Both the position numbers and the translations under genes were made by a program. Positions 46,490 through 55,379 of a stretch of 61,689 nucleotides of DNA are shown in pieces. The first letter of the stretch is position 1; each line of letters opens with the position of its first letter. Under the pieces are notes generated by a model that was not told the DNA's origin, made no database searches, and worked only from the letters and a program-made list of their open reading frames with translations. This DNA is from Candidatus Zemynaea palustris. Its GTDB lineage: Bacteria > Vulcanimicrobiota > Vulcanimicrobiia > Vulcanimicrobiales > Vulcanimicrobiaceae. The stretch spans positions 3,589 to 65,277 of the forward strand of contig PLCB01000041.1 in assembly GCA_003134695.1 (NCBI GenBank). Direction: 5' to 3'.

Positions 46490-47188
46490 TTGAACGTACA
46501 ACGTCGAAACCGGGTCGTTGCGTCGCTGGGCGCCGCATTCTTGGCGGTCCTCGCCGCAGGTCCGGTCGTTCGAGCGCAGACCGCTCCGCCGCTCCCGGCA
46601 CAGCCGGCGACGGCTCGGGAGACGCTCTCCTTCGTCGGACACGGCGCGTTCTTCTCGCAAGAGACCAAACGTTCTCCCGCGATCGACCCGCAGGTCTTCG
46701 TGAAAGATGAGTCTTCGGCGGAAGGCACTGGGCCGCAAAGCATCGAGCACGCCGCCGGCGTACGGCCCGCACGGCTCGACGATTCGCCCGAACTGGTGCT
46801 CTATAACGCGAACGGCGACGCGCTTGGGTTCACGCTTGAAAAGTGGCTCGGCGCAACCGGCACCGTCGACCTCGACCCGCAAGCCAACGGCGGGACACGG
46901 CTCACGATGTCCTTTAAGAAACTGATCGCCTTCGGCGTCTACAGCGTCTTCCGGGCCACGTTTTCCCCGGACGGGACCACGTTCGTTCCGATCGACGGCG
47001 ACGGGACGACCAACACCTTCACGAGTGCCGTCGACGGTAGCGCGACGCTCGTCGTGTCGACGTCGAGCCGTTTGATGCATGCCAACGCGATCGTGTTGAT
47101 CCTGCATAGCGATTCCCAAGAACACGGCGTCACTCGGGGCCTCATCGGAGTCAACGCGCACCACCAACTGGCCGCTCGTCTACCGTGA
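46490..47188 (+). CDS. Secreted hypothetical protein
   Basis: 232 residues from TTG 46490. Signal peptide (about 8-30, ending RAQ), a low-complexity segment and a beta-rich C-terminal domain (ALGFTLEKWLGATGTVDLDPQANGG, LTMSFKKLIAFGVYSVFRATFSPDG) in the manner of a dockerin-free surface domain. No family recognised. The next gene starts in its stop codon. Divergent from the preceding gene with about 136 bases between them. Confidence 0.72.
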   Translation: MNVQRRNRVVASLGAAFLAVLAAGPVVRAQTAPPLPAQPATARETLSFVGHGAFFSQETKRSPAIDPQVFVKDESSAEGTGPQSIEHAAGVRPARLDDSPELVLYNANGDALGFTLEKWLGATGTVDLDPQANGGTRLTMSFKKLIAFGVYSVFRATFSPDGTTFVPIDGDGTTNTFTSAVDGSATLVVSTSSRLMHANAIVLILHSDSQEHGVTRGLIGVNAHHQLAARLP

Positions 47189-47622
47189 GCATGAACGATG
47201 CTTTCGTGCGACGCGGGCGCATCGCGCTCTCCTGTAAGGGCAGCCACGTCCTCGTCCACGCCGCCGAGAAGAAGGCCCAAGAGATGGGAATCGGCTTCTG
47301 CATCGCGGTCGTCGACGCGTCCGGCGAATTGCTCGCCTTCTCGCGGATGGACGACGCGCGCCCGGGCTCGATCGAAATCGCCATGAGCAAAGCGCGTTCG
47401 GCGGCGCGTCGCCGTCGCGCGACCGCCGACGAAGCCGGCGGCGACGTCGGTTCCGCGGTGCGGCTCGCTCTCGCCTCGCATCTCAACGTCACGGGAATCG
47501 GCGGCGGCTTGCCGATCCTCGTCGACGGTCAAGTCATCGGTGCGATCGGCGTCTCCTCGGGGACGACCGAAGAGGATCTCGCCGTTGCGCAAGCGGGTAT
47601 CGACGCGTTCGTAGCCGGGTAG
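47185..47622 (+). CDS. HbpS/GlcG-type heme-binding domain protein
   Basis: 145-residue PduO-C/GlcG-like protein: AEKKAQEMGIGFCIAVVDASGELLAFSRMD, GSIEIAMSKARSAA, GIGGGLPILVDGQVIGAIGVSSGTTEEDLAVAQAGIDA. The family binds heme or corrinoids in some members. GTG 47185 overlaps the previous stop; ATG 47191 is an alternative. Role here unknown. Confidence 0.87.
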   Translation: MSMNDAFVRRGRIALSCKGSHVLVHAAEKKAQEMGIGFCIAVVDASGELLAFSRMDDARPGSIEIAMSKARSAARRRRATADEAGGDVGSAVRLALASHLNVTGIGGGLPILVDGQVIGAIGVSSGTTEEDLAVAQAGIDAFVAG

Positions 47623-47642
47623 AGCCCGGGGCCGCGCGCGCG

Positions 47643-48686
47643 ATGTCTCCCTTGATCCTCGAACCGCGTGAAGTCGAAGCGATTTGGGGCGGGCACGCGC
47701 TCGCGGAGCGTTACGGCAAACCCGGCGACCGGTCGCGGAAGATCGGTGAATCGTGGGAGTGCTGGGACGACAATCGCGTCGCCGGCGGCGACTTCGGCGG
47801 CCGGACGATCGCCGAATTGCGCGCCGAACTTCAGACCGCGCTCGTGGGAGCGCTCGATCCGGCGCGCCGTTTTCCGATCCTCACGAAGTTCATCGACGCG
47901 CACGGCGCACTTTCCGTGCAGGTTCACCCGGATGACGCCTACGCCCGGCGCGTCGAAGGCGAACCGAACGGCAAGACGGAGTGCTGGTACGTCCTCGAAG
48001 CCGAACCCGACGCAAAGATCGTCCTCGGCTGGAATCGCAACACGACGCGCGGCGAGTACTTCGAGCGCGCCCGGGATGGCTCGCTGGGCGAATTGTTGCG
48101 CCGCGTCCCCGTGCGCGCCGGCGATGTCTTCTATCTGCCGGCCGGCACGTTACACGCGATCGGCGCTGGGATCGTCCTCTTCGAAACCCAGCAGGCGAGC
48201 GATCTCACCTACCGCATCTTCGATTACAATCGGGTCGGGCCGGACGGAAAACCGCGCCCCCTTCACGTCGAAAAGGCCGCCGACGTCCTCGATTACCGCA
48301 AGTCCGAGGCGGGACCGGTTCGGCCGCTCGAGTACGTCCTCGACGGTTTGCGCCGGACGACGCTCGTCGCCGATCCGCGCTTCGTTCTCGAGCGCGTCGC
48401 GCTGACGCGCCAACCCCACGGGCTCGACTTGGAAGGGATGCCGCTCGTCGTGACGGCGCTCGACAAAGCGCTCGAACTCGAGGCGCGCGGGGCGCGCGCC
48501 GAACTGCGGCCGTATCAGACCGCGCTCGTACCGGCCGCCTGCGACGTCGTGATGGTGCGCGCGCTCGATGACGGGGCGCGGATGCTGACCGCTGCGCCGC
48601 CCCGAGAACGCGACGCGTTGCCGGCTCGCTACGCCCGCGCCGCCGTTCCGGTCGACCAGAGCACCACTTTCCTGGTCCAGTTCTAG
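47643..48686 (+). CDS. manA: Mannose-6-phosphate isomerase, class I type
   Basis: 347-residue cupin: WGGHALAERYGKP, SWECWDDN, FIDAHGALSVQVHPDD (metal His near 97), KTECWYVLEAEPDAKI (metal Glu), and VRAGDVFYLPAGTLHAIGAGIVLFETQQASDLTYRIFDYNR (metal His and catalytic region). Interconverts fructose-6-P and mannose-6-P, feeding GDP-mannose. ATG at 47643. It could serve the glycosyltransferases elsewhere in the window. Confidence 0.93.
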   Translation: MSPLILEPREVEAIWGGHALAERYGKPGDRSRKIGESWECWDDNRVAGGDFGGRTIAELRAELQTALVGALDPARRFPILTKFIDAHGALSVQVHPDDAYARRVEGEPNGKTECWYVLEAEPDAKIVLGWNRNTTRGEYFERARDGSLGELLRRVPVRAGDVFYLPAGTLHAIGAGIVLFETQQASDLTYRIFDYNRVGPDGKPRPLHVEKAADVLDYRKSEAGPVRPLEYVLDGLRRTTLVADPRFVLERVALTRQPHGLDLEGMPLVVTALDKALELEARGARAELRPYQTALVPAACDVVMVRALDDGARMLTAAPPRERDALPARYARAAVPVDQSTTFLVQF

Positions 48687-48697
48687 TCGGTCGAGGT

Positions 48698-49150
48698 TTG
48701 GGGACCCGTTCTGCGAAAAAGCGGGGAGTGTTCTACGAAACCAAGCGCTTCGAAGAGTTCGAACTCGGCGACAAGGCCACGTTCACCAAGACCATCAGCG
48801 ATGCCGACTTACTTATGTTCGCCGCGATCAGCGGCGACAACTATCCGGTTCACGTCGACCAGGAATACGCGAAGGCGACGCGCTTCGGCGGGCGCATCGC
48901 GCACGGGTTGTTGACGGCTAGCCTCCTATCGGCCACCAACGGGATGCTGTTGCAGAAACCCGGCGGGATCTCGCTCGCGCAGACGCTGCGGTTTCTCAAA
49001 CCGGTGTACCCCGGCGACACGATCACGGCGTGCAGCGAGGTTGTCGAGATCATCCCCGACAAGCGCCGCATGCGATTCCGTACGACCTGCACGAACCAGC
49101 GCGGCGAACTCGTCGTCGACGGTGAGGCGCTCGAACAGAAAGATCCATAG
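48698..49150 (+). CDS. MaoC-like (R)-enoyl hydratase
   Basis: 150-residue hot-dog-fold hydratase: RFEEFELGDKATFTKTISDADLLMFAAISGDNYPVHVDQEYAKATRFGGRIAHGLL contains the hydratase Asp/His pair, and FLKPVYPGDTI follows. It hydrates trans-2-enoyl-CoA to (R)-3-hydroxyacyl-CoA. TTG 48698 and GTG 48728 are both possible starts; the ribosome sites are weak for each. The next gene starts after three bases. Confidence 0.9.
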   Translation: MGTRSAKKRGVFYETKRFEEFELGDKATFTKTISDADLLMFAAISGDNYPVHVDQEYAKATRFGGRIAHGLLTASLLSATNGMLLQKPGGISLAQTLRFLKPVYPGDTITACSEVVEIIPDKRRMRFRTTCTNQRGELVVDGEALEQKDP

Positions 49151-49153
49151 TTA

Positions 49154-49603
49154 GTGCCTAAACATGCGACGTTGTTCGCGGACGGCGGCTCGCGCGGAAA
49201 TCCGGGACCGGCGGCGAGTGGCGCGATCATCCTCGCCGACGACGGCACGCCGTTGCGCGAGATCGGCGAGTATATCGGCATCGGAACCAACAACGTCGCC
49301 GAGTGGACCGCGCTCTTGATCGGCTTGAGCGCGGCTCTCGAACTCGGCATCGACGATCTCGACGTCTGTTTGGATAGCGAGCTGGTAGTGCGGCAACTCT
49401 CCGGCGCCTATCGCGTCAAGCACCCGAACCTCATTCCGCTCTACGGAAAAGTGCGCAGCCTGTTGCGGCGATTCGCCCGCGTCGACGTGAAGCACGTGCG
49501 CCGCGCGGAAAACGTGCTCGCCGACGCACTGGTTAACCGAGCGCTCGACGAAGTGGCGGCCGCGGAACGAGGCACGCCGCCCGGCCCCGCGGAACGGGCC
49601 TAA
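49154..49603 (+). CDS. RNase HI family protein
   Basis: 149-residue RNase H fold: LFADGGSRGNPGP (first Asp), NNVAEWTALLIGL (Glu), VCLDSELVVRQLSG (Asp) and ENVLADALVNRALD (last Asp) keep all four carboxylates. Cleaves RNA of RNA-DNA hybrids; the basic protrusion of E. coli RnhA is absent, as in archaeal-type members. GTG at 49154. Confidence 0.92.
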   Translation: MPKHATLFADGGSRGNPGPAASGAIILADDGTPLREIGEYIGIGTNNVAEWTALLIGLSAALELGIDDLDVCLDSELVVRQLSGAYRVKHPNLIPLYGKVRSLLRRFARVDVKHVRRAENVLADALVNRALDEVAAAERGTPPGPAERA

Positions 49604-49605
49604 GT

Positions 49606-50271
49606 GTGGTTCGCAATCCGGTTCCGTGGTTCGTATTCTTCGGGGGCTTCGTTGCGGTGGCTCTGATGTGGCGATACTTCGCGATCGAGCACAGCGACGA
49701 ATTTGCGGCGGTCCGCAAGGTGGCTCGGTCGCATTCCGAGATCAAGCTCGGGATGCAGATCCACCACACGGATGGGCCGATCAGCGACGAGTACTATCAG
49801 ATGGATGACGTCGACGGAGTGTCGACGAGCGAATACCGGGCCGTCGGCCGCAACGGGACGACGGTCAAGGTCGATGCGCTACCGCGCCAATCCGTCGACG
49901 TCCCGTTTCTCTTCGACCGCACGGTCGCCGACGGAATTTGGGAACTCGCAGACCGGCCGATTCGGGGCGACGCGACGACCCGCTATACGGTCGACATCTA
50001 TCAGTTGGCCAACGGGAAGCACGGTTCTCACCATTTCAGTTTCACCGACCCGCATTATTGGGCGACGACCGGCGGCCATCAGTTTCACATCCACCTCGAT
50101 AAGAACAAACCCATCCCGGACCTGCTGCGCATGACCAGCACGGTCATGGTCGAACCGCGCTACGAACGACTCGTCGGCGACTTCCAGATCTTCGGGACGG
50201 CGCAGTTCAAAGAGAAGGTTGCCCAGGCGCAAGCGAAAATCCGTAGCACGGAGACAGCGCACTCGTCCTGA
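49606..50271 (+). CDS. Membrane-anchored hypothetical protein
   Basis: 221 residues from GTG 49606, three bases after the previous stop. One N-terminal membrane helix (about 8-25, WFVFFGGFVAVALMWRYFAI) and an extracytoplasmic beta-rich domain (MDDVDGVSTSEYRAVGRNGTTV, GSHHFSFTDPHYWATTGGHQFHIHLDKNK) with many His. No known family. It overlaps the NodB-type gene and may share its role in the envelope. Confidence 0.75.
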   Translation: MVRNPVPWFVFFGGFVAVALMWRYFAIEHSDEFAAVRKVARSHSEIKLGMQIHHTDGPISDEYYQMDDVDGVSTSEYRAVGRNGTTVKVDALPRQSVDVPFLFDRTVADGIWELADRPIRGDATTRYTVDIYQLANGKHGSHHFSFTDPHYWATTGGHQFHIHLDKNKPIPDLLRMTSTVMVEPRYERLVGDFQIFGTAQFKEKVAQAQAKIRSTETAHSS

Positions 50272-51044
50272 TGAAGCTCATCTTTTTAGCGTCGCTCCTG
50301 GCGTTCGGTTCGTATCTCGGCTATACGATCGTCGAAGATCCCGGCAGTCAATTGTTCGGAAAAACGGTGACGGCCGGCCCGAGCGACGCGCGTGAGATCG
50401 CGCTGACCTTCGATGACGGTCCGAATCCGCCGTACACCGATCGGATCCTTGACGTCTTGCGCGCCGAGCGCGTCCAAGCCACGTTCTTCGTCGTCGGCCG
50501 GGCCGCGGTAGCGTATCCTGCAACCTTGCGGCGGATCGTTCGCGAAGGCCACTCGATCGGCAATCATACCTGGGATCACTCGCATCTGCTCGTGCAATCG
50601 CAAGCCACCGTCGGCGACGAGTTGAAGCGAACCGATGACGCGATCTATCGGATCACCGGCATACGCACATGGTTGATGCGTCCGCCGTTCGGGGCGCGCG
50701 ATTTTGCGGTGCTTGACGAAGCGAAGGCGCTCGGCTATACGGTCGTGATGTGGTCGGTTCCGCTGCCCAACGATTGGGATCAGCCGGGCGACGCGACGAT
50801 CGCGCGCCGAGTGATCGACAACGTCCACGACGGCTCGATCATCGTGCTCCACGACGGCAACCGCGGGATCGTCTGCGATCCTCGCCGGACCGCACCGGAC
50901 CTGTGCGACCGAGCGCAAGACGTGGCCGCGACCCGCGAGATCATCGAACACCTCAAGGCCCAGGGCTATCGCTTCGTGACGGTACCGCATCTCTTGGCCG
51001 ATTCAGTCGACGCTACGCGTACACTCGCCCATTCCAGTCAATAA
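50271..51044 (+). CDS. Polysaccharide deacetylase (NodB domain)
   Basis: 257 residues: N-terminal signal or anchor (about 1-20), NodB homology with ALTFDDGPNPPYTDRILD (catalytic Asp pair near 46), HSIGNHTWDHSHL (metal His-x3-His near 98) and MRPPFGARDF. C-terminal HDGNRGIVCDP and the final Leu/His motif in IIVLHDG. Removes N-acetyl groups from peptidoglycan or a surface glycan. ATG at 50271. Overlaps the convergent DUF3465-like gene by 32 bases. Confidence 0.92.
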   Translation: MKLIFLASLLAFGSYLGYTIVEDPGSQLFGKTVTAGPSDAREIALTFDDGPNPPYTDRILDVLRAERVQATFFVVGRAAVAYPATLRRIVREGHSIGNHTWDHSHLLVQSQATVGDELKRTDDAIYRITGIRTWLMRPPFGARDFAVLDEAKALGYTVVMWSVPLPNDWDQPGDATIARRVIDNVHDGSIIVLHDGNRGIVCDPRRTAPDLCDRAQDVAATREIIEHLKAQGYRFVTVPHLLADSVDATRTLAHSSQ

Positions 51045-51348
51045 ATCCGTCGGCGTGGCGACCGCGCGGATCGTGGTGCGTCCAATGCACCAGCGGCCCG
51101 CGGCTCCCGCTCGGGACCAGCTCGCCTTGCACGACGACGCGGTCGCCGGGCGCGACTGGGACGCGCGGCGCAAGCGCGACGTTGTCGACGACCTGAAGCG
51201 CGACGCCGTCGTCGCTGCGCACGCCGAAGGCTTCGTGCATCGCGTGCGTCCGGGTGCCGTAGAAGAAGTGCGGCGCCCCGGTAACGGTCGCGCCGAAGCG
51301 CACCTCGCTCGGGACGTCGAGGGCTAAGCCGGCTCGGAGAGAGTTCAT
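51013..51348 (-). CDS. DUF3465-like protein
   Basis: 111 residues resembling DUF3465: FFYGTRTHAMHEAFGV, VALAPRVPVAPGDRVVVQGELV (OB-like strands) and the conserved end VHWTHHDPRGRHADGFIDWNGRVY. Usually these carry a signal peptide; this one does not, so either it is cytoplasmic or the start is wrong. The 3' end overlaps the deacetylase gene. Function unknown. Confidence 0.75.
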   Translation of the reverse strand: MNSLRAGLALDVPSEVRFGATVTGAPHFFYGTRTHAMHEAFGVRSDDGVALQVVDNVALAPRVPVAPGDRVVVQGELVPSGSRGPLVHWTHHDPRGRHADGFIDWNGRVYA

Positions 51349-51403
51349 GGCGCCGTTCGATCACGCGCCGGGAAGCGAGCGTCTAGTGGAAAAGGAGGCG
51401 CAC

Positions 51404-53086
51404 GTGGTTATTTTCGCCGCCGTCGCCTTTCTGTCGCTTGGGCTCCTGAACGTCGACTTCGGCCTGGGATGGTGGCGCGGGCAGATGCGGCGCCTGGCGA
51501 TCGGGGTTCCGATCCTCGCCGTCTACGCCTACCTGGAGATGCCGGCGCTGGTCTTCCCGCAGGCGCTGACCCTCTTGCTGCTGACGCTGATCCCGAACGC
51601 CGTCTACAGCCTTCTGTTGGCCGCGCGCACGGCGTTTGTGGCGCGCCGCATCGTTTCGATTCGCCGCCCGCCGCTGGCGCCGTATCTACTCGCCCCCGTC
51701 GTGCTCGCGCTCTTCGCGGGGATTCTCGTCATCGCGCCCGTCGTCGACGCCTCTGGATTGCGGGACGTCGTCGACGTCTCGATTTCGAACACGTTGCCGC
51801 CGAGCGCGAACCTTGCGCACGTTCGCGTCGTCCCCGAAGAGTCGGCGATCTTCGCCGGCAACAAAGTCGTCGGCCAGCTCGGCGCGTACTATCGCGTCGG
51901 CGACTTCAACGTCCAAGTGGAGCGCGGACGGCTCGTCTGGGTCGCGCCGCTTGAGTTTCAGGGCATGGTGCAGTGGCTGGCGCGCCATACGAGCCCCGGC
52001 GTGATCGTCGTCAGCGCGGAAAACCCCGACGCGCCGGCCGAATTGCGCCAACGCGCGCCGATGCGCTACATTCCGTCCGCGCCGTTCAACGACAACCTCT
52101 ACCGCCACGTGTACATGACGTACGGCTTCGAGCAGATTCTCGAAACGACGCTGCAGCTCGACGACAGCGGCGCCCCGCAATATCTCGCGACGCTCGGGCG
52201 GCCGACGATTGGCTGGAGCGGCCAGAAGGTCACCGGCGTCGTGATCGTCGATCCCTCGAACGGCACGATGCGGCGCTACGCCCGCGCCGAGTTCGATCGC
52301 CTTCCGCGTTGGGTGAGCCGCGTCTATCCGGACCTGCTGGCGATTTCGTATAACGAATGGTTCGGAAAGTACGTCCACGGAATGTGGAATTATCTGCTCG
52401 CGAAGCGCGACGTCCACGTCCCGGCGCGTCCCGAGGTGTTCGGTCTGCTCGCCGGAGAGCGTTTCGTCTGGTTCGTCGATCACACGTCGCCTGCCAGCGA
52501 TCAGTCGATGACCGGCTTCACGTACATGGATACGGTGACGGGGAAGATGACGTACTATACGTCGTCCGGCGGCGAGTTCAACTCACGCGGCGCCGAAGAC
52601 GCCGTCGCCTCGAACCCGATCGTTCGTCAAGGGAAACTGGTGCCGACGCAGCCGATCCTCTACAACGCCTACCAGCAGAACACGTGGGTCGTTCCGCTCG
52701 TCGCGCCCGACACCGGAAAATATCAGACGCTGGCGCTGGTACAGGCGAAGAACGGGCGGGTCGTCGTCGGGGCGACCTCGAGCAGTTCGCCGCAGGACGA
52801 CGCGTTCGCGCAGTATGCGGCGCTGCTTGGCGTCAGCAACGCGGTTACCGAAGGCGGCGGCGTCGAACGGCGCTTCGCGGGCGAGATCGATCGAATCACG
52901 CTCGGCCCTGGGGGCAGCGTCTACTTCACGTTGCGCGGTAGCCGGCAGATCTTCGCTCTCGACGGCGCCGACGCGACGGCGCTTTTGGCGCGCGGCGGTG
53001 ACCGCGTGCGCTTCAGCGCCGTGGCTGCGCGTGACGGCTCGATCGCCAAGGCGCGCGATTTCCGCGACGCGGCACTCGCGCCGTGA
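51404..53086 (+). CDS. Polytopic membrane protein with large extracytoplasmic domain
   Basis: 560 residues. About four N-terminal membrane helices (to residue 110), then a soluble domain of about 430 residues beginning RDVVDVSISNTLPPSANLAHVRVVP. It resembles uncharacterised proteins with an N-terminal CvpA-like or permease-like bundle; no catalytic motif recognised. I start at GTG 51404, five bases after a perfect AAAGGAGG (51391-51398), not the ATG 51347, which has no ribosome site and overlaps the divergent gene start. Confidence 0.8.
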   Translation: MVIFAAVAFLSLGLLNVDFGLGWWRGQMRRLAIGVPILAVYAYLEMPALVFPQALTLLLLTLIPNAVYSLLLAARTAFVARRIVSIRRPPLAPYLLAPVVLALFAGILVIAPVVDASGLRDVVDVSISNTLPPSANLAHVRVVPEESAIFAGNKVVGQLGAYYRVGDFNVQVERGRLVWVAPLEFQGMVQWLARHTSPGVIVVSAENPDAPAELRQRAPMRYIPSAPFNDNLYRHVYMTYGFEQILETTLQLDDSGAPQYLATLGRPTIGWSGQKVTGVVIVDPSNGTMRRYARAEFDRLPRWVSRVYPDLLAISYNEWFGKYVHGMWNYLLAKRDVHVPARPEVFGLLAGERFVWFVDHTSPASDQSMTGFTYMDTVTGKMTYYTSSGGEFNSRGAEDAVASNPIVRQGKLVPTQPILYNAYQQNTWVVPLVAPDTGKYQTLALVQAKNGRVVVGATSSSSPQDDAFAQYAALLGVSNAVTEGGGVERRFAGEIDRITLGPGGSVYFTLRGSRQIFALDGADATALLARGGDRVRFSAVAARDGSIAKARDFRDAALAP

Positions 53087-53673
53087 TCTCACTGGAAACG
53101 CCGCGCCTCAAGCTCGACGCGGTGACGGCGGCCAACGCCGCCGTCCTGTGGCGCATCATGCAGGGCGCGCACTTGCGCGAATTTCAGGACATCCCGCGCT
53201 TTACGCGCGACGAATTCGAGCGCCGCGTCGCGCAGCGACCGAAACAGTTTCACGCTCGGGCGATCGGCCGCTTCGAGTGGCTCGTTTCGCTCGCCGATTC
53301 GCGTCGGCCGATCGGCTGGGTTTCGTTGCGCATCGGCGAGCAGATGCGCGGCGCGGCCGAGGCGGGGTACAGTTTGCTCGCGCCGTATCGGGGGCAAGGT
53401 TACGCGACGGAAGCCGTCGGGGCGATGGTCGACGCGGCGTTCCGAGAGAGCGATCTCAGTCGCGTCGACGCCTGCTGCGTCCCGGAGAACGCGACGTCAC
53501 GAAGGGTCTTGGAACGCCTCGGCTTTCGCGAAGGCAAGATGCAGAAGAGCGGCGCCGTGGTGCGCGGGCGCGCCGTCGACATCGTCGTCTACGAATTCAA
53601 GCGCGAGCAGTGGCAAGCTCAACTGGGGTCGGCGAACTCGATACTGATCCCCGCGTCGTCAAAGCCGAAGTAG
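53083..53673 (+). CDS. GNAT acetyltransferase (RimJ/RimL type)
   Basis: 196 residues: LETPRLKLDAVTAANAAVLW start, SLLAPYRGQGYATEAVGAMVDAAF (acetyl-CoA P-loop) and VDACCVPENATSRRVLERLGFREGK. N-acetylates an amino group, in RimJ relatives the N-terminus of a ribosomal protein. GTG 53083 overlaps the previous stop by four bases. Its 3' end overlaps the convergent Nudix gene by about 55 bases. Confidence 0.9.
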   Translation: MISLETPRLKLDAVTAANAAVLWRIMQGAHLREFQDIPRFTRDEFERRVAQRPKQFHARAIGRFEWLVSLADSRRPIGWVSLRIGEQMRGAAEAGYSLLAPYRGQGYATEAVGAMVDAAFRESDLSRVDACCVPENATSRRVLERLGFREGKMQKSGAVVRGRAVDIVVYEFKREQWQAQLGSANSILIPASSKPK

Positions 53674-54089
53674 CGGCGCGGGTCGCCGCGCAGGTAGGTC
53701 GCGAGCGGTTCGCGGACCACCGCGACCGGCAGACGCTCGACGACGCGATCGCGCTCGACCCATTCGAGTCCGACGACGTGCGCATCGTCGCTCGGCGCTT
53801 GCGGCTCCCCTTCGGCGCTCACGGCGAAGGTCACGTTGAGGAAATGCGTCCCGGTCGTGCCATCGTACGATTCGCTAACGTAGAGCAGACGCTCGACGGT
53901 GATCTCCAACGCCGTCTCCTCGCGAAATTCGCGCGCGAGCGCGTCGTCGAGCAGTTCGCCCGCGCGTTGCCGCCCGCCGGGAAGATTCCAGAGCGGCTGC
54001 GGATGGTTCGGATAGCGCGACGCGACCAAGAGAATGCGTCCGGCACGTTCGAGGACGCCGGTGGAGAGATGGATTCGAGCTTCCGCGAT
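53619..54089 (-). CDS. Nudix hydrolase, start uncertain
   Basis: Nudix box GGRQRAGELLDDALAREFREETALEI is complete and cleaves nucleoside diphosphates linked to X. The domain's first strand (RIHLSTGVLERAGRILLVASRYP) lies upstream of TTG 54029, the first standard codon, and no ATG, GTG or TTG precedes it in the same frame. ATC 54087 is the best remaining initiator, marked here with low certainty; the alternative TTG gives 136 residues and a truncated domain. It begins inside the end of the preceding minus-strand gene. Confidence 0.75.
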   Translation of the reverse strand: MAEARIHLSTGVLERAGRILLVASRYPNHPQPLWNLPGGRQRAGELLDDALAREFREETALEITVERLLYVSESYDGTTGTHFLNVTFAVSAEGEPQAPSDDAHVVGLEWVERDRVVERLPVAVVREPLATYLRGDPRRYFGFDDAGISIEFADPS

Positions 54090-54099
54090 CGGCCTAGTG

Positions 54100-54435
54100 T
54101 CAGAACGCGAGATCGGGTTCGGGGATCCCCGGCATCGCCATGCGGCGGCGCTTGAGCGGATTGTATTCCGGCGTCGCGGCCGGCGCCGGCGACGTGGAGC
54201 CCTCGGGCTTGCGCGGCGTCACCTGGATTTGCAGTGGCTTGAACTGCTGCGCCGAACCCGACGATTTTCCGGCTTGCGCTTGCAGGGGTACCTGGATCTG
54301 CAGCGGGCCGCGCGCCGCGGTGACCGGAGCCTGCCGCGTCGACAGGGCGGGGTGCGGCGACGGTTTCGCCGCAAGCGCCGACGTGGTCCCTGCGAGACAA
54401 ACTGCCGTGAGCGTAACTCGCGTCAAGTACCTCAT
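54100..54435 (-). CDS. Secreted Pro/Gln-rich small protein
   Basis: 111 residues: signal peptide (about 1-22, ending ALAAK) and a low-complexity mature part with PLQIQV occurring twice (PLQIQVPLQAQ, PLQIQVTPR). No known family. ATG at 54435. Downstream of the GT2 gene on the same strand. Confidence 0.65.
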   Translation of the reverse strand: MRYLTRVTLTAVCLAGTTSALAAKPSPHPALSTRQAPVTAARGPLQIQVPLQAQAGKSSGSAQQFKPLQIQVTPRKPEGSTSPAPAATPEYNPLKRRRMAMPGIPEPDLAF

Positions 54436-54476
54436 TCGACGCGGCCCTTCGCGCGGTATGCCAGGATTTCCCCGCG

Positions 54477-55379
54477 TTAGCGTCCGACGATCGGTGCGCG
54501 GTAGAGGCCAGGACGCTGGGCGAGACGCAGCCCGACGCGGACCGACTCGTTGAGGGACTGGAAGCCGGCGCCGAGGCGCATCCCCGGCGTTCGGCGCGCG
54601 CGGAAGCCCGCGTCGAGGGCGGCGAACTCGATGGCGTTGCGGTGCTCGAGCTCGTCGATCGTGGCTCGCGCGACGCGCGGGTGCCGGCCGCGGTACGGCC
54701 GCACGCGGCCGACCTGCTCGAAGAAAATTTCGTTCGGCGCGGCGCGGGCGGGACGTGGCGTCGGGTCGCCCAAGGCGGTGTAGCGCTGATGTTTTTCCGC
54801 TAGGACCGAGGCCTGAACTACGTTGCCGTAGTGATGGTAGATGTAAGGCACGACGGCGGCTTTGCCGCGCAGGGCCGTGGGGATTTCGTGCACCGCGTTC
54901 ACCCAGCGCAGCTGCGGATCGAAACGATAGAAGACCGAACGGCGCGCGATGTCGGTGATCCAGCCGAACGTCCCGAAGAAATGATACGTGTAGGCGTCGA
55001 GGCGCGCGGCGCCGGGTTCGAGTCGGGGCAGCACGTCGCGCGCGAGGTAGGAGATCTGTTCGCCGTGGATCTCGTCGGCGTCGATGAACAGCACCCAGTC
55101 CGGCGAGGGCTCGAGCGCGAGGAGCGGAGCGTACGCGCGGTTCCGCATGTCGGCGAAATCGACGAACGGGTTCTCGTGGATGCGGAGGGCGCCGCGTTCC
55201 GCGAAGGCGCTCGCTTCCAAGATCGCCACGTTGTCGCTGCGAGTCGAGCCGGAGTTGTCGTTGACGACCAGCAGATCGACGGCCTCGCGAATCGAGGCGA
55301 GCATCGGCGCAAGATAGGGTTCGGGCGCCGCCCCGACGCAGAGGACGCAGGCGATCGTGAAGCTTGAGCTGTTCGACAT
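54477..55379 (-). CDS. Glycosyltransferase family 2
   Basis: 300 residues with the GT2 beginning (IACVLCVGAAPEPYLAPMLASI), LLVVNDNSGSTRSDN and the metal-binding WVLFIDADEIHGEQI near 105. It lacks the usual C-terminal membrane helices. ATG at 55379 lies 23 bases inside the divergent GNAT gene. Probably builds a surface glycan; acceptor unknown. Confidence 0.86.
   Translation of the reverse strand: MSNSSSFTIACVLCVGAAPEPYLAPMLASIREAVDLLVVNDNSGSTRSDNVAILEASAFAERGALRIHENPFVDFADMRNRAYAPLLALEPSPDWVLFIDADEIHGEQISYLARDVLPRLEPGAARLDAYTYHFFGTFGWITDIARRSVFYRFDPQLRWVNAVHEIPTALRGKAAVVPYIYHHYGNVVQASVLAEKHQRYTALGDPTPRPARAAPNEIFFEQVGRVRPYRGRHPRVARATIDELEHRNAIEFAALDAGFRARRTPGMRLGAGFQSLNESVRVGLRLAQRPGLYRAPIVGR

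Noticed and set aside
51347-51403. ATG 51347 as start of the polytopic membrane protein
   Set aside because: It has no ribosome site and overlaps the divergent gene start, whereas GTG 51404 has AAAGGAGG at ideal spacing.
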